Source of the DNA: Patescibacteria group bacterium
GTDB taxonomy: Bacteria > Patescibacteriota > Minisyncoccia > JAHIHE01
Assembly (NCBI GenBank): GCA_018899995.1
Contig: JAHIHE010000137.1
Span: 1 to 5,467 of the forward strand
Direction: 5' to 3'
DNA length: 5,467 nucleotides
Made by a program: the position numbers and the translations under genes. How positions within the stretch are numbered: the first letter of the stretch is position 1; each line of letters begins with the position of its first letter. The notes beneath the pieces are model-generated. The model saw nothing but the letters and a program-made list of their open reading frames with translations, ran no database searches and was not told the origin of the DNA. Below are positions 4,863-5,467 of the stretch, piece after piece.

Positions 4863-4911
4863 AATTTTAGCAGGGTTGATTATTGCTTATAATAATTTTA
4901 GCAGGGTTGAT
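4863..4911. repeat. 18-bp tandem direct repeat over the promoter
   Basis: AATTTTAGCAGGGTTGAT occurs at 4863-4880 and again at 4894-4911, a 31-base period, with no mismatch. On the minus strand each copy carries a TAAAAT -10-like box. Only the copy at 4894-4911 is preceded by a TTGACA. A duplicated -10/start region or a tandem operator would both fit. Confidence 0.75.
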
Positions 4912-4922
4912 AAAATTGTCAA
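4895..4922 (-). promoter_or_regulatory. Sigma-70-type promoter for the ATPase gene
   Basis: Read on the minus strand, TTGACA (4917-4922, perfect consensus) and TAAAAT (4895-4900, one mismatch) are 16 nt apart. Transcription would begin near 4888 and cross the inverted-repeat leader before the ATPase start. The XRE remnant at 4919-5007 overlaps its -35 box, so the promoter borders the end of the dead regulator gene. Confidence 0.65.
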
Positions 4923-5007
4923 TTTTCAACAGAAACGCCCGACGCTTTGGCGATTTTCGCCATAGTTTGAATGCTAAAATTCCTTTATCGCTGTTATTCA
5001 AGCTTAT
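4919..5007 (-). pseudogene. XRE-family HTH regulator remnant with frameshift
   Basis: On the minus strand the frame ending in TGA (complement of 4919-4921) reads SIQTMAKIAKASGVSVEN, the end of an XRE-type HTH domain. Upstream, in the next frame, ISLNNSDKG (from 5007) looks like a decayed 'ISKLENNSDKG' turn, and one missing base near GATAAAGG joins the two. A TAA blocks the first frame directly upstream of NFSIQT. It shares 28 bases (26 identical) with the XRE fragment on the other side of the ATPase gene. The remaining flank 5008-5074 is AT-rich and shows nothing recognisable. Confidence 0.6.
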
Positions 5008-5074
5008 TTAATACTATCAAATTTTCAGTTTTTACTCAAATAAACCACTTTTATTATATTAACCCTCTTTGTTC

Positions 5075-5103
5075 TTGCAAATTGAAGCAATTAATGATAT
5101 ATT
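5075..5103 (+). promoter_or_regulatory. Promoter for tRNA-Ser
   Basis: TTGCAA (5075-5080) and TATATT (5098-5103) are separated by exactly 17 nt on the plus strand. Each box matches the sigma-70 consensus at four or five of six positions. Transcription would start near 5110, about 50 nt before the tRNA, leaving a short 5' leader for processing. Confidence 0.55.
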
Positions 5104-5161
5104 TTATTGGTAATTTACCTATAACTCTGATTGTTATGGGTTATTAGTTATCAGTTATTTT

Positions 5162-5255
5162 GGAGAGGTGGCCGAGAGGCTGAAGGCGGCAGGTTGCTAA
5201 CCTGTTATAGGGTGTTAAAACCTTATCGAGGGTTCGAATCCCTCCCTCTCCGCCA
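5162..5255 (+). tRNA. tRNA-Ser (anticodon GCU)
   Basis: A complete class II tRNA. The acceptor stem is GGAGAGG (5162-5168) with CCTCTCC (5245-5251), discriminator G5252, and CCA encoded at 5253-5255. The anticodon stem GCAGG/CCTGT (5189-5193, 5201-5205) holds the loop TTGCTAA with anticodon GCT (5196-5198), reading AGC and AGU serine codons. A 7-bp long variable arm (5207-5213 with 5220-5226, one G-U pair) is the serine hallmark here. The T-arm GAGGG-TTCGAAT-CCCTC spans 5228-5244. No intron is seen. It is transcribed against all the protein genes. Confidence 0.97.
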
Positions 5256-5293
5256 ATTGGGAAATGTCTTTGTTGGCTCGCCCGCGGAGTTTA

Positions 5294-5375
5294 TCCGCCC
5301 GCTTGGCGGAAGGGCTCGCCAGCCGATTTTAAGCGCAAATTGGAATTTTTTATCTTTGCCCCGCTACTGCGGGGC
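5294..5375. repeat. GC-rich hairpins downstream of tRNA-Ser
   Basis: Two perfect hairpins occupy the gap between the tRNA and the edge gene: TCCGCC/GGCGGA (5294-5299, 5305-5310) and GCCCCGC/GCGGGGC (5358-5364, 5369-5375, loop TACT). The first lies between direct copies of GGCTCGCC (5275-5282 and 5313-5320). A weaker AAAAG/CTTTT hairpin (5381-5394) follows. Without clear U tracts they are not textbook terminators, but they sit between two converging transcripts, where terminators are expected. Confidence 0.6.
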
Positions 5376-5396
5376 TGGCCAAAAGCGGGCTTTTCT

Positions 5397-5467
5397 TCAT
5401 TTTGATTTTTCCTTTTTAATGTTTTCGTTTGTAATCTCTATTGCTTTTCCGTTAATCAAAGCTACCG
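5397..5467 (-). CDS. 3' end of an unidentified gene (partial)
   Basis: The minus-strand frame is open from the window edge to TGA (complement of 5397-5399). It encodes about 22 residues ending VALINGKAIEITNENIKKEK plus SK. The peptide looks protein-like: a beta-strand pair (VALINGKAIEI) followed by a lysine-rich tail. It is too short to identify a family. A GC-rich hairpin lies just beyond the stop. An open frame of this length can occur by chance, so this needs the neighbouring sequence. Confidence 0.4.
   Translation of the reverse strand, partial: VALINGKAIEITNENIKKEKSK

Noticed and set aside
5162..5467. Integration of a mobile element at the tRNA-Ser 3' end
   Set aside because: No repeat of the tRNA 3' sequence and no integrase are visible within the window.

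Overview
The window looks like a chromosomal piece of a Candidate Phyla Radiation (Patescibacteria, probably Parcubacteria-like) bacterium. The evidence is a DUF5652 membrane protein, a CPR-style 'CFYLDRR' PD-(D/E)XK nuclease, short genes with weak or absent Shine-Dalgarno sequences, and an AT-rich background dotted with GC-rich palindromes. This assignment is inference from protein style, not from a marker gene. TGA acts as a stop for several genes, so the UGA-glycine code of some CPR lineages is not indicated.

All intact protein genes lie on the minus strand. From left to right they are: a Cas4/RecB-like nuclease (34-780), a short HhH (endonuclease III-like) protein (1120-1566), a DUF5652 two-helix membrane protein (2292-2537), a calcineurin-like metallophosphoesterase (2629-3423) and an AAA_14/DUF4143 ATPase (3507-4796). 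The 3' end of one more gene enters at the right edge (5397-5467). On the plus strand is a tRNA-Ser(GCU) with encoded CCA (5162-5255) and a good promoter. There is no obvious shared pathway; this is a patchwork of accessory genes rather than one operon.

The striking content is between the genes. A family of inverted repeats with the core ACCCCGTTA...TAACGGGGT occurs at 781-914, 1599-1654, 2196-2294 and 4759-4857. Their inner arm sequences differ between loci but match, or nearly match, within each locus, so pairing is preserved. The nuclease reading frame is bounded exactly by a perfect 16-bp inverted pair of this repeat. The ATPase leader carries three arms that could form mutually exclusive hairpins around its start codon. 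A second, related set of GC-rich hairpins (CCCCGTAG...GGGGC) fills other gaps.

The gap from 1567 to 2291 is a graveyard. It holds two, possibly three, decayed copies of the C-terminus of a TipAS-type (MerR/TipA family) regulator on the plus strand, shared repeat blocks and an AT-rich cruciform. Two fragments of XRE-type helix-turn-helix genes flank the ATPase as direct repeats. The region thus appears to be a recombination-prone accessory island shaped by palindromic repeats.
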